A stretch of DNA of 64,000 nt from Pinus tabuliformis. Its lineage: Eukaryota; Streptophyta; Pinopsida; Pinales; Pinaceae. Shown here one piece after another: positions 1 to 12,231 of the stretch. The notes beneath the pieces were generated by a model. The model worked only from the letters and a program-made list of their open reading frames with translations, was not told the DNA's origin and made no database searches. A program made the position numbers and the translations under genes. Where the stretch lies: assembly GCA_031772625.1 (NCBI GenBank), contig CM062820.1, positions 88,892,988 to 88,956,987 on the forward strand. The letters run 5' to 3'. The first letter of the stretch is position 1. The number at the start of each line of letters is the position of its first letter.

Positions 1-1739
1 GCAACGCTGGTATTGTAAAAGATAGTCGGCACAGAAGGCTCAAGCAGAAACTAGGCCCACTCCACTATTTTGTCGCCGCCTGCCCAGAAGAGTCTGCAAG
101 ATTTCAATTCCAGTATTTGGACGTGCTTTGTTATCTACACGCTTGAGTCTGCAAGATTTCAATTGCAGCCTTTCGACGTAGTTCATAGCTAGTTCCACCA
201 GAGAAAGGCAGTGGCATTGTAGTTTGCGACCTGACAGACCTGGTATGTATCAAACTATCTTTATGTAAACTTCAGATGCAGCTAATTTTGGAGAAGTACC
301 TTACTTGTTATTTTATTTTATTCCACTAGCTGCAAGGGATCTCCCTACAGAGGATCATGGAGAACCTGTTAATTGTGACCGATGGAGAACAAAATGCTTC
401 AAAACCTTTTAAAGCATAAATTTAGCACCGTGGCTTCAAGGTGAACTTACCAAAACCTTAATAGTAGTTGTTTAAGCAGTATAGCATTGATTTTGTTTGA
501 AATGCTTTTCTTACATTTCTATTCTTCTTTGGACGATTTTCTTTCTAGCATTGTATTCTTCTTTGGCAATGATTTTTCTTTCTGGTATTTTCTTGCTGTG
601 TTGTTTTTGTTGTGCCTGAACCTTTCTTTAAAAGTTATTTCAGGGCAAAGACCAGAAATTAAAAAGAGAAAGAGCATCCATTCCATTTAAAATAGTGTAA
701 ATAAAGTAGAGCGTCGTAACCTTCATAAAATTCAGAGCACCATAACCTTTCTTTAAAGCTTATTTCAGGGCAAAGATCAGAAGTTTAAAGCAAAAAAAAA
801 AGAGAGTAGCATTTAAAACAGTGTATATAAATTAGAGTGTTGTTAACTTTATAAAATTCAGAGCGCCGTAAACTTTCTTTAAAGCTTATTTCAGGGCAAA
901 GACCATCATTTGCATTTAAAAGTGTACTCTCTACATTATGGCGTTTTTAATGTCCGCGATAAAATTTTTGAAAATTTGGCTACAGTGTGATTTTTTGTTT
1001 TTCATATATATATATAAAGTTTACTAAAAAAATTCTTTATATTTCACTTAGCAAATTATCAGTAAAAACAATGAAAATAAATACGCTGGAGATCTTACCC
1101 TGAAGCAAAACCAGAATGGTTTGAGCCTGCTTGCGAAGGAGGAAAGTCGACGGACTGTAACCTGTCAACAACCAAATGGAAGGTGGATTAGAATCCCAAA
1201 CACAGAAGATGGGAAGCAAATCACAACAATAATAACACAATAGACATAAAATGTGCCGCCACTCACCTGAGGGATGGTCTCTTGACAACTGACAATAGCC
1301 AACAATGGTGAACATTGGAAGGGTTACAAGCCCTCCATCACCGAGAGTATAGTCAGAGAGGAATCTTACCGAAACATACAGTGCAAATGAAGTGCAGAAG
1401 GCAGGAAGGCAGGGTTGGATCGAGTGGTTACTGGAAAGGAACGCCTACGTTACCCAACGTATATTTTACACAGGCGAACACATGTAATGTATGCGGCGAG
1501 TCTAGAGAGTATGATAATGCCACACACAAACACATCTCTTGCATGCAATGCACATGGTTTTTACACATATTATAACATGAATTACTTTGCTATTTTAATT
1601 ATATTTTTCTTATTTTACTATTTTAATTATATTTCTATTACTGGCAGTGATTACTGTTTGTTGCATTGTATATTTGGGTTTTTAATTAATGCAATCTAGT
1701 TCTTGAAACAAAAATTGTTAGTAATGTAAAATAATTTAC

Positions 1740-2003
1740 CCGACGTCTTTCTCTTGCTTCGAGAGAGAGGCAATAGGTTGTGATTCTTTGTTAAATCTGA
1801 TGTGAATTTTTTCTCACTGTAAATTTGTGTTTCCAAAGCTCTCGGTTATTTTTTGCCCACAAAATGTTGGATTCAGCCACAGATTTCCACTTGCTGGAGA
1901 CTGTTACGCTCCTAGCCTAGCTCGCAATGTCCAGCAGTGACAACACTAGAGAAAATACATCGACGCAAAGCCATTCGAATGGATCACCATGAAAGTCTTC
2001 CAT
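1740..2003 (-). pseudogene. F-box-like protein fragment, pseudogene (left arm copy)
   Basis: Reading from an ATG at 2003 on the minus strand gives an F-box-like stretch: a leucine/aspartate helix with LDIAS, then ARSV, SSKWKSVAES and ILW, followed by ELWKHKF. That order matches the F-box consensus (L-D-L-x-RA-x-VC-x-W-x-x-L-A-x-SD-x-LW), the module that recruits SKP1 in SCF ubiquitin ligases. An in-frame TAG interrupts it between DIAS and ARSV. The right arm has the same stop at the same place, so the break predates the duplication. A GTAAAT at the 3' end could be a former donor site. No C-terminal substrate-binding repeats can be seen. The family call rests on about 60 residues. Confidence 0.55.
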
Positions 2004-3660
2004 TATTCCTCCAAATACTTCCTTATGGCCTCAAGATTTAATACCTTCAAACTTGTATATATATTCAGTCGATAATTTAGTGTGCTGCCATATATACACT
2101 ACCATAAATATGCATATCTATTATTCAGACCTCTACTACTATGAGTTGTAAGAACGCCTTCAGAGGAGCTTTCAAACACCCCAGTATACCGTACATTGAA
2201 CCCCAGCCTTGCCTCTTTTTCTTCTATATCCAGAGAGAATTCATTAGTTTTCTCCGTTGTCTGATATAGATAGAACTGGACAGCTTAGGAAAAACAATCA
2301 AAACAAATACGTCAGAGATCTTACCCTGAAGCAAAACCCTAATGGTTTGAGCCTGCGTGCGAAGGAGGAAGGTGGTGCGAAACATAAAGCCACCCCACAT
2401 GCATGATACTTCTCCTAGCTACGGTATAGCTCTTGGCTCGCTCTTTCCTGGAGAGGTGAGGGGATATAATTCATTTAACAATCCAGAAACCATGTTACTT
2501 TTGCTCCATATGCGCCAAATGTATCCATAAATAGTAAGTTTTCTAGTTCTGAATGCCAAATGTATGATAAACAACAAATTTTGCATATAATAGTAAGATT
2601 GCCTAGCTCTGAATGCCAAACGTATGACAATAGCAAGATTTCCCAACTTTGAAGCTCTGAACATTCTCCCGATAGATTGGAAAGCACCTCTGTTTTACCT
2701 GTTCACATCTTCTAAAACAGTGGAATTACACACTGATTATGAGTCTTATCAATGGGGTTACTGTGTTCTTTAACTTCGCTAGTAAACCTCGCATCGTTGC
2801 TTAAACCTATTGGATGAGAGATCGTGGTAAGTTATACAGAAATATTCACTAACGTGCATGTGGTAAGACACGCAGTAGCTAATAAATAAATATTGACTAA
2901 CAAGTGGTGATTTATCTGGGCACTTTATAACTAATATTAAGAGCGATGCATATTTAATATCTATTTTTTACTGAGATTATCTTGGACGGAGTATAATTGT
3001 TATAACATGCCATGTGGAGCATCGTTGCAATAAAAATACGTTTCTATGGCAATATCATAATTAATAATAGGTTGCAGTAATGGCAAATTGAAACGTATCT
3101 ATGCCAGTATATTCCATTGAACATAATGTTGTTTAGATAGGAGAGTAGGAACTAACAAAACTCCCTCGTAGTTCTCCTCTTTCTTTCAAATATAAAAACG
3201 TTAATCCATTCCCAAGATACAAGACACAGACTTAAGCTAAAGTAGGAAGAGCAAGATAATACTAACTTAGTCGTATTCATTCCCGTCGGAAATAGTTTTC
3301 ATATATTAATCTAATGTGAGATATAATCCAATCCAAATCGTAAAGAGCCAATGTAAATGGTTTACTTCATACTATTTCTTTTATTAGTCATCTCCAAATT
3401 GTACTATAGTTATTTTTTATTGTTTAATTAAAATACTTTTATAATTTACCATTTAAACTAAGATATCTTAATTGTGGGGACGAGATAAGAAAAATCATTG
3501 CTTCCAAAAACTTTAATACTTGCAATAATTGTGCTCAAAATGGTCATGATCAAACTATGAAAAGTGAAAAAAGTGTTACAATTGTATATACAATCATGAA
3601 GTTTCAGCGTCAAAGCGAAATTTCATGGTATCACTGTAAAGTGAGTATGCATTAATCATT

Positions 3661-4315
3661 TTATTGTGACGTTTTCTTATTTCGAATAAGCACCGTAAGT
3701 AACTGTGTTAAGCTTTCCATTTGTCTAATCCATTCGTGACTCTTTTTAGCTCCTCTTTTCTAGACTCTCTGAAACAATTTGTCTGTCATTTTTGCTCTGA
3801 TAAGGGCTTCAGTCATAGTCTCCAATCCATTTCTATACTGCATTGAGAGCTGTCTTCCTAATAAACCGCGGTCTTCGCTCTTGTACTCGATCGTGCCAGC
3901 AGCTTCTCCTCTCAAGACTTCGCATCTCTGTAAAGTGAACGATCCTGTGGTTTTCACTATAGTCTTGAATTCTTCGATAGTTGGAGAGAAGAAAGGCAAA
4001 TTGAATGAGTGCAATTTTTCCTCGTGCAGTAAGCCCTGCCAAGCATCAATCATATTTGTGAGACTAATTCAAAATTTAGTTATAAGAAGGCTAGGGAAAC
4101 AACAAACAAGAAACGAGCCATATCCCATTTATCTTTGAAAGCAGCTGCCAACAGCTGCCCATAGAAACTGAGTAGGCTCCCTTGTTCCCTCGAATCAAAC
4201 GAAATTTGACACGGAAGAATCAGAAACATAACTCCACCTTCATTCATTTCTTGGGCTCTAGCTCTCAGAAAATCATTGAGGTCGGATTTGAATTGCTCGA
4301 GATAAGCCTCTGCAA
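3661..4315 (-). pseudogene. SABATH carboxyl methyltransferase, C-terminal half, pseudogene (left arm)
   Basis: SABATH enzymes use S-adenosylmethionine to methylate carboxyl groups of small molecules such as salicylate, indole acetate, gibberellin or benzoate. Two exons are recognisable on the minus strand. The first begins after a TATGCAG acceptor at 4316 and reads AEAYLEQFKSDLNDFLRARA, then GGVMFLIL and QLLAAAFKDKW. The second begins after GGCAG near 4036 and reads GLLHEEKLHSFNLPFFSP, then TTGSFTLQRCEVLRGE, ending in SLTQLL and a TAA at 3661-3663. These match the SABATH order GGRMVL, LLAxAL, GLIxEEKxDSFNxPxYxPS and GSFxIxxLE. The catalytic N-terminal half, including the SAM-binding motif, was not found. 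A TAG follows KLFQRV, truncating the C-terminus. Substrate cannot be assigned. Confidence 0.8.
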
Positions 4316-4664
4316 CTGCATAGGATAACACAATAGACATAAAATGTGCCACCGCTCACCGCAGTCGTCTTGTCAGGTTTATCTTTCACCATGGATCGCA
4401 CACTTGGAATTGGTCAAACAAATATGGAAGTGTAATTCATCCACGCGGGTCCGTTCGAACTGTGTTGGGATGTATTTCATTGTGCACGAGTGGTTGACAG
4501 AGTTGTGCACCTATACGGATTGTGGCAAGTTTCTCAACCCTGACAGGGACTACCGCTATGCTAGTGGCTTCCTTGTTTTAGTATTGTTCTTTTCATGTCC
4601 TATACATGTGCACATGAATACTCTTTTCTACTTTTAAAATTAAAAGTACGCTTTAGTGAACAAT

Positions 4665-4688
4665 TATATATATATATATATATATATA
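4665..4688. repeat. (TA)n microsatellite
   Basis: An uninterrupted TA run of about 24 bases lies just beyond the inner end of the left IR1 arm. Confidence 0.9.
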
Positions 4689-4689
4689 A

Positions 4690-6030
4690 CAACAGGTAGG
4701 ACAAAATCCCTGGTGGAATCCTATCATGGGATTTCATCTAAGTTCTTCTTTACGACCCTCTGAATAAGTTTCCCAGGACTGCACATTTCGTGGGTAATTA
4801 ACGAGTTCTCATTTCCTCATCTTTGGCATGTGACTTGCTAACGTGGAAACATCTTATATTTCTTTTTAACAAGATTATGTACTGTTGTATATATGTACAT
4901 AACTCTTTCTCCCACAATTTGCGAAGAATTCGTTTTTGATATAAATGAATATCACTGCCTAAGATAGATTGTTTCCCATTTTTGTTTCTCTTGTTGCGTA
5001 TGTAAATATTTACATGGGTTAATTATCGCAAGTTCTGTTTTCATATCCACCTATATCATAGATACCAGAGTTGGTACCTAGGTAGGGTCTCTTTCCATAT
5101 TTCCCACAGCAGAGCAATACTTGTTATCATCGTAGAAACCCTTAAGTTAAATCCTCTATTCTTTAATTGTCAGCTTTCCTGCACTAGAAAAAACATACTT
5201 ATACATATATACATATACAATTTATTCACATAACATTAGTAGGGTTTATTCATTCATTGTTCTTAATACACTTAGAAGAATACAAATAAATAAAATCCTA
5301 CTTATTTCATTCATAATTCGAAACTACAAAAATAATATATTAACATATATTTTCCGAGATACTTATATATTTATCCAAGGATTCTTGAAAATAGATTGAA
5401 GGTTGTCTCGTTCCTGCGAACCCTAAACTATGTTTCTCAGAGGGGGGATTTACTACTACCTACTAGGAAAACTACTCTGAATTTCTTCTTCAGTTTCTCC
5501 TACTTAACCCTAACACCATCCTGTTAATTTTGGGTTCAAGTTTAGTCATTTTCTCCCACCAACCTTTTCATTTATTTTTACTATCTTTATCTCCCATGGT
5601 CCTTTTCTAAAATGAAGTTTCACCCATGACATTTATCTCCAATTATGTATATTTTTCTTAGTTTTCTTCTCAGCCAATAGTTCCTACCGTATGAAAAAAA
5701 TGAAGAAATTTTCCTTTGTTGTTTTGACCCCTTCTTGGGCATAACTAATTCCAACTATTTTCCTGGTAGTTGGGATTCTAATCTCTTCACATGATAGCCT
5801 TTAATATATTGCCAAGAATAATAATACAAAACAATTTTATTTCTATTATTCAAAATAAATATTTACGTTGTCGTAATATATTACATGTCCTACTTGGCTT
5901 TTTAGTCATGGGTCTAATATAAAAGTCACAAAAGAGACAATTTTATGAAGGTTATCATAACAATGTGACAATTATTGTTGTAATATTACATAATATTGCA
6001 ATTTATTCAATCTCACATTGCAACATTACA
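4690..6030. other. AT-rich intergenic sequence, nothing recognised
   Basis: No open frame of note and no recognised repeat or RNA gene on either strand. Pyrimidine-rich stretches occur around 5500-5760. Confidence 0.6.
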
Positions 6031-6039
6031 AAATTAAGA

Positions 6040-6680
6040 TTTAATATCAAGGATAATATTGCGTTTAATATTATAGTTTATAATATTAGGGTTTATAATA
6101 TTTAATCCAATATTAGAGTTTAATATTGAGCTTATAATATTGGATTTATCATATTAGGTCCAATATTATGAATATAATATTTGATTTTTTAATATTAAGG
6201 TTTATAATATTACGTTTAATACTAGGGTTTGTAATATTGAGTTTAATAGTGAGTTTATAATGTTGTGATTAATATTAAGGTTTATAATATTAACATTTAT
6301 AATATTGGGTTTAATATTGAGTCTATAATATTGTTTTTAATACTAGGATTTGCAATATTGGGTTTAATGTTAGTATTTTTAATATTGGGTTTATGATATT
6401 GCGATTTATAATATTGGGTTTAACATGAGAGTTTAATGTTGGGTTTGTAGTTCAATTGTTGATCAAAGTAATTTGAGTCTTAAAAGATCTAAGGTTTAAA
6501 CCCTGTATGTTGTGACCTCGTTTACAAAGAGGAGGAAGGGTCATAAACTCCTAAATGTTTACTCATAGCCACATGCCATGTGATTTTTAGGTTCCTCTAT
6601 TGGGTTTAGTAATAGAGTTTAATATTAGGGTTTATAATATTTGGTTTAATATTAGATTTTATAACATTGACATTATATAT
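6040..6680. repeat. Degenerate AT-rich minisatellite, TTTAATATT / GGGTTTATAATATT units
   Basis: Irregular units of about 12-30 bases built from TTTAATATT(A/G)GGGTTTATAATATT repeat head to tail. The array is split by a SINE-like insertion (6445-6600), after which the same units resume. Some units contain TTAGGGTTT, but the spacing is not that of plant telomere repeats. Confidence 0.75.
6445..6600 (+). mobile_element. tRNA-derived SINE-like element
   Basis: A tRNA-like head begins with GTAGTTCAATTGTTG (A-box-like). About 35 bases later comes AAGGTTTAAACCCTG (B-box-like). A non-tRNA body follows (TGTGACCTCGTTTACAAAGA and on) to about 6600. It interrupts the surrounding minisatellite, as an insertion would. 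No clear poly-A tail or target duplication could be defined. Confidence 0.5.
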
Positions 6681-6689
6681 TGCATATCA

Positions 6690-8400
6690 ATTTCATTTAC
6701 TAATGTGGTTTTGCATGTGTTTAATGTATGCCTATTGGTATATATAGGCCATATTTATTAATGTGGTTGTGTTAATCTTAAAGAGTAAAATAAAAAATGT
6801 TACTAATTCATTTTAAATCTACTTTATATTTATGATTAAAAAAAATTAAAAAGTAATTAGTTAACATTGCTAAAACAACTTTCTTAATTCATATTAAGAT
6901 AATTGTTATACTTTAATAAACCCATATCCACACACTTCGTTGAAGAAATTGTCAAAACCTAGACTTCAATTAAGAATTAGTTACATTCAAAGACATCAAT
7001 TTAAAAATAAGTGTGGCTTAAAGAAGAGAGATTATTATACCTATCACACTCATCATATTATGCATTAGTTTTTTTTTTTCTTTTAAACCTGGTATTACAA
7101 AAAAAAAAAATGTAGTTTTTCCATAGTTTAACATTATGGATAGAATTCTATTATTTTCTTATTAATATTTAAAAAGTATTTATCTATAATATGATTGGTT
7201 TAGGTCTTATGCTGTAATCATTATTATTGTAGTCTTTGCAAAATACAACGCTATGTGGATAACTGCCATAGATTTCCACTTAACAATAAGTAGAACACTT
7301 GTTTTTATCCATTTTTTATGCTAAAAATTGCTTAAATTATGTTTGGAAGTAATTGATGGTAAATATGTTATTTTTTTCCTTCCAAGTTTAAGAATAAAAA
7401 ATCACTACACAAATATCTAAAAATGATGCATAGATATTGCAACTATATCCATAAATTATGACAAAATATATGAAAGACAACTATCCACATGTATTATTTT
7501 ATGCAATGGCTACAATAAGACCACCCAGGCCTGGAGTTTGACGTGCCATAGGACGTACTTCCTATTTTAAGACGTATTTGACAGTTGTTGTAAATTTTTA
7601 CCTATCAAATTTGATGTGCCTAATCAATCAATAACGGTCATTTTGACGTTTAATTTGGGATATTTTCCGTTAAAATTTATAATACCCGTCAGAGTTAAAA
7701 ATAAAAAAAATTATAGTACCAGTCCTAAGTTAAAAACAACCTAGGTTCATAAGGAAGTTAAAAACAACCTAGGTTCATAAGGAAAATGCTTACAGTGATC
7801 CTGGCTCACATGGCTTCATAGATTGAGGCCTTTAAAAGATTATTTGGCTATAGTCCTTTTGTAGATTTGAACTTTATGAAACGAGATCTCACCCTAGGAA
7901 ACTAAGAACAACTCGCCCTAGGAAACTAAGAACAACTAGATTGTAAATTAGGTGTTACATTCAAGGAACCGACCAACCAGTCTACGTCAAGAATGTGAAT
8001 TCAGCCATCCAACTATATGCTAGTAGGTGATTGCAAAACACTAAAATTATACTTGAGTTTTATGCTCCGTACTACCATGTATTCACTACCATGTTATCTT
8101 CTTGAAACGCAAGGATAGATCACTCAAAAAATAATGGAGCTTTCTAGCGAAACTACTGTCATCATTTACATCAAAATCGGCAAGATTTAACAGTTTGCAA
8201 GTTCCAAGTAAGTTTCCTTCTTCAATCCGTTTCAATCTCATTCAGTTGTTCTTTTTATTCTTTCTTCCTATTGTATTTGTTTTCTGTGAAATTATCGACA
8301 CCCTCGTCAAAATGAATTTATCTGAGATCCTATATTAAAAAAATAGCTTTTGATTTATTCCATAGTGAAGCTTACATACCATGTTGAAAACTGAGAGTCG
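6690..8400. other. AT-rich intergenic with two short tandem duplications
   Basis: No gene recognised. A 28-base unit starting AGTTAAAAACAACCTAGG is duplicated head to tail at 7728-7783. A 24-base unit starting CCCTAGGAAACTAAGAAC is duplicated at 7892-7938. Confidence 0.6.
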
Positions 8401-8405
8401 TGATT

Positions 8406-8600
8406 TTGACTATTTTTTTTTGAGTGCCCTTCTTTATTTTGACCATTCTTTATTTTGATTAATTTTGTTTTTTGAGTTTTTTACTAAAGGCTTTGAAATC
8501 AACCTTATTTTGACTATTTTTTTTGAGTGCCCTCCTTTATTTTCACTAATTTTGTTTTGTCAGTTTTTTACTAAAGGCTTTGAAATCAATCTTAATTTTA
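8406..8600. repeat. Tandem duplication, about 100-bp unit x2
   Basis: A T-rich unit beginning TGACTATTTTTTTTGAGTGC and ending CTTTGAAATCAA occurs twice in tandem; the first copy has an extra internal GACCATTCTTTATTTT stretch. Confidence 0.8.
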
Positions 8601-9101
8601 CAGCAGTGAATTTTCCTTTAAAATAAAATAATTATATAGTTATTCAATGAAATATATTTTACTATAAAAATAATTATGGAAGATGTTACAAGCTCATTTT
8701 TATATAGTGTATCTATTTAGGTTGTCAACAACTTCTAATATAGTTGTATTTATAGGATGCAACCGGTACTAAGTACATTAATAGAATAAGTAATGGTATT
8801 GTCTAGCGTAATGCTCAATAGGAAGAATTGCTTTGTGTAATCGGTTGGGCTATATATTTGGTTTATGTTGTGGAAAGTAATGTGAATTCAATTTTTTTAT
8901 GTTGAGAACACTATAGGCTCATATTTAGAATATTATGAAAATGATTAGTTAACAATGTTCAGATGTAGATGATAAGTTGATTTCGTTTAGAGATTTTTCG
9001 GCTTCATGGTTTTAGGAATAATTTATTATAAATATGTATAATGGATATCAAATTAGTTGAAAGAATATACAAATATTTTAAAAAATATTTAGCTATGATC
9101 A

Positions 9102-9269
9102 CTAGATTTATTATTCAATAAATCATAGATGGTTGAAAATGAACTTATAGGGATTAAAGTTATCTTGGTATAAATAAAGAGATCTCTAGATTTATTATTC
9201 AATAGTTCATAGATGGTTGAAAGTGAACTTATAGGGATTAAAGTTATCTTGGTATAAATAAAGAGATCT
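9102..9269. repeat. Tandem duplication, 84-bp unit x2
   Basis: The unit from CTAGATTTATTATTCAATA to AAATAAAGAGAT is repeated immediately (9102-9185 and 9186-9269) with only a few differences. Confidence 0.9.
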
Positions 9270-10540
9270 TGGTAAGAATTCAGTACATAAAATATGCAGT
9301 GAGTAAATAAAGATGTGTGTGCCCATCTGTAAACAAAGTATTTCGTGAAAATAAGCTATAAAGAAATAGTTAAACATGTAATTATATGTTTAATAAATTC
9401 ATATGTAGTAGATTATTAGATTTAAATAAATTATAAAAAGGGATAATAGTTAAATTTTTTAATATTTAAAAAAGATAACTCTATCTCATCTAGCTAAAAA
9501 GCTTTATAAAATCTTAAAAGTATGCTTGTATGCTACGGGGAAACACAAATGTTAAATTAAGAAGAAACAAAGCACTCTAAGAGGGAGATTAAAGAAAATT
9601 GAGAAGTAGGAGTAGTTTAAAAAGAGTTTTTAGATAAGGGAAAGTCGACACTCACAAATTTAGGTAGAACGTAAAAAGAAAGGCATGAAAAATTTGAAAA
9701 CGTCATTAAAATTTTCATTTGACGAGCATAAGAAATTTGAAATTCCAGGTCTGAGACCACCTACTTATGATTCAATTAAATGTTTGACAATTAATTTTTA
9801 AATAATATTGAAAAACAAATATGTATTTTTAGAAGTTAAACATTATATATTGCATTAGTCAATACTAAATTAATAGTGATCAACAAACAAATTGATTATT
9901 AGAGTCTTTCCTTCCCAAGAACAAATAATAACAAAATGACGTCTTAATAACCATTTATTAATTAAAATGTAATTTAACTATTTGTTTTATACTAAATATT
10001 ATTAATTAACAGATTCAAAATTAATAAATGTTGTTATTTAACGACTTTAAAATTTTATTAGTAAAATTAAATAATTTTATAAATAAACAAATACAACATG
10101 ATAAATTTATTAATAATTAAGTGAAAATTAAATTAAATCATAAATTTTTATTTAATATATATGAAAAATCGTTAGATAGTTTAAAAAATTAATGTAAATT
10201 CAATTAATTATTATTTAATTATTTTAAAAATAAAAACCACTCAGTGTATTATTGTTTATTACAAAATTTAGTTTAACCACATGAAAATAAAATGAATCAT
10301 ATCCAATAAATTAAATTAGAATAAAAAATTATATAATTTTATTTAAAATGAATAAAATCATATGATATTTCATTTGTTTCTGTTTCAAACCAACCACTCT
10401 GGTTCATCATCAGGACAAGTTGAAGAATCAGATCAAGCTTTTGCGCTAATATTACTAATGTCTGCCCATCGATAACAGATATAATATCGATCGTGTCTGA
10501 GAAGAAATATGCACGTAAAGAGTTGCACGTAGAGATTTCC
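9270..10540. other. Very AT-rich intergenic sequence
   Basis: Dominated by A/T with no credible open frame. The only frame of note (10339-10605, minus) overlaps the next repeat and resembles no protein I know. Confidence 0.6.
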
Positions 10541-10554
10541 TTGTGAATAGATAA

Positions 10555-10845
10555 CTTCATACAGTTTCTTATAGTGCGACTTTTTTGGGCTAATTGGATC
10601 GACACTGGTGGTGAATTATATATGTGGCTCTTGGTGAACTGGATCTGCCGCTTCGTTCCACTATCTGCACTTTTATAGTGCGAGTTATTTACCTAATTGG
10701 ATAGGAAGTCTTGGTGAATTATATGTGCGGCCCTTTGTGAACTGGATCTGCTGCTTCGTTGGGCTCTCTGCATTTTCAAAGTGCGAGTCTTGTCTCTGCA
10801 TTTTTATAGTGCGAATCTTGTGCCCTAACTGGATCAGCGGTTGTA
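10555..10845. repeat. Degenerate tandem repeat of a dispersed family
   Basis: Two to three imperfect units contain TTATAGTGCGA, then GGTGAATTATAT, CTTGGTGAACTGGATCTGC and TCTCTGCA. A further diverged copy lies at 16174-16285, so this is a dispersed repeat family and not a local oddity. Confidence 0.75.
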
Positions 10846-10984
10846 ATGTCCCAGGTAATTATAAATATTAATTACAGCAGTCAAACAACCTAATACTATT
10901 ATTAGACTTAGAAAGACTACAGTGACAATTTAATATTTGATTATGTTTGAATAATAGAGACGTTAATGTTTGAATTAAATAATT

Positions 10985-11211
10985 ACTCAAAAATTTGGAT
11001 CAATTTGGACATTGACAATTATATGTATATATATCACATTAAAGAATTTGGATCAATTTGGACATGGCCAATTATATATATATATATATATATATATTAC
11101 ATTAAAGAATTTAATCTTTTGTGATCATTATCAAGTGTTTGAGACATGGCTTTGGGGATAATCACATCGAAATTCATTCATCAAAGAATTTGGATCAATT
11201 TGGACATTGCC

Positions 11212-11258
<47 letters not shown>

Positions 11259-11345
11259 ATTAAAGAATTTAGGCTTCTGTGATCATTATCAAGTGTTTGA
11301 GACATGGCTTTGGGGATAATCACATCGAAATTCATTCATCAACGA
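10985..11345. repeat. Composite tandem repeat with (TA)n tracts
   Basis: The string AAATTTGGATCAATTTGGAC appears three times, each followed by a TA tract of different length (about 11071-11097 and 11214-11254 are the longest) and then CACATTAAAGAATTT. The last two units also share about 85 bases from TGTGATCATTATCAAGTG onward. TA-tract length is the main difference between units. Confidence 0.85.
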
Positions 11346-11790
11346 GTTTTGTACCAGCAAGTGTGGTTCATTGTTAGGACAAAATAAAGAACTAGATGAT
11401 GGCAATAGATTAAATAGAGAGATCAAGTATTCCAACTGCTAGAAAGAAACAACCAATTTGACCAAAGGTAACAGTTATAATTGACTAAGCAACAACAATA
11501 TTTTACCCAACTTTAGGAAAGAATTAGATATTTAATTAATAAATTGGTTAATTTATTAAATTTATTTAATATAAATCTATATGTAATTAAATAAAACTAA
11601 TTATATTTAATTAAAATAATATAAATTAAAAACATTAAAAGTAAAAAAAATTACTATTTTCTTAAATTTTTATTTAAAAATAATTAAGCATAATATTATC
11701 AAATCAATAAACTCATATTCATGCTAATTAATGCTAATTATATGTCAAGTAGTTAGGGCAGGCATTTACCTACCGATAACTATTCTTTGG
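11346..11790. other. AT-rich intergenic, nothing recognised
   Basis: No open frame, repeat or RNA gene could be supported here. Confidence 0.5.
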
Positions 11791-12231
11791 AGATTTATTC
11801 AAAAAAAAGAAATCAATAAAGTATGATGTACTTAAGAAAAAAATAAAGAAAAAAAACCAATAAAGTATGATATACTTTAGGAAAAGGGAAGGAAAAAAGA
11901 AAGAAAGATTGAATAATATAAAATCTATGTTAAAGGGTTAGAAGAATTGTTCAGGCTAAGATGGGCTACATCACAGATTTATTCACAAGAAAAGGAAACC
12001 AATAAAGTATGATGTACTTTAGTAAAAGGGAAGGAAAAAACGAAAGAAAGATTGAATAATATAAAATCTATGTTAAAGGGTTAGAAGAATTGTTCGGGCT
12101 AAGATGGGCTACATCACGAGATAGTGGGCTACATCACGAGATAGTCACAGTGAGATTAGATGACAGTTACTGGACTTCCTCCATCAGAGAATATTAGATG
12201 ACAGTTACTGGACTTCCTCCATCAGAGAATA
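11791..12231. repeat. Cluster of nested tandem duplications
   Basis: A unit from AGATTTATTCA to GATGGGCTACATCAC is present twice (11791-11974 and about 11975-12116); the first copy is longer through an internal A-rich repeat. It is followed by a 21-base GTGGGCTACATCACGAGATA duplication and a 38-base duplication starting ATTAGATGACAGTTACTG (12152-12231). Three successive duplication events are needed to explain the block. Confidence 0.85.

Larger units (their letters stand above)
1..4580. repeat. Left arm of large inverted duplication (IR1)
   Basis: Read on the minus strand, this segment matches the right arm (about 16655-27296) nearly throughout, with scattered substitutions and small indels. 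Its outer end is cut by the window start; the match runs to base 1. It carries a SABATH pseudogene, an F-box-like pseudogene and a short internal repeat: a 70-bp segment near 1085-1148 recurs near 2310-2375, and a 35-bp segment near 1235-1270 recurs near 4325-4358. A 60-bp tandem repeat sits at about 2520-2660. It lacks both retroelement insertions found in the right arm, so it preserves their empty sites (near 1273 and 4554). Arm differences show it is not a simple assembly duplication. Confidence 0.9.

Noticed and set aside
6040..6680. Interstitial telomere repeat
   Set aside because: TTAGGGTTT strings occur but not in a regular 7-bp period; units are AT-rich and 12-30 bases long.
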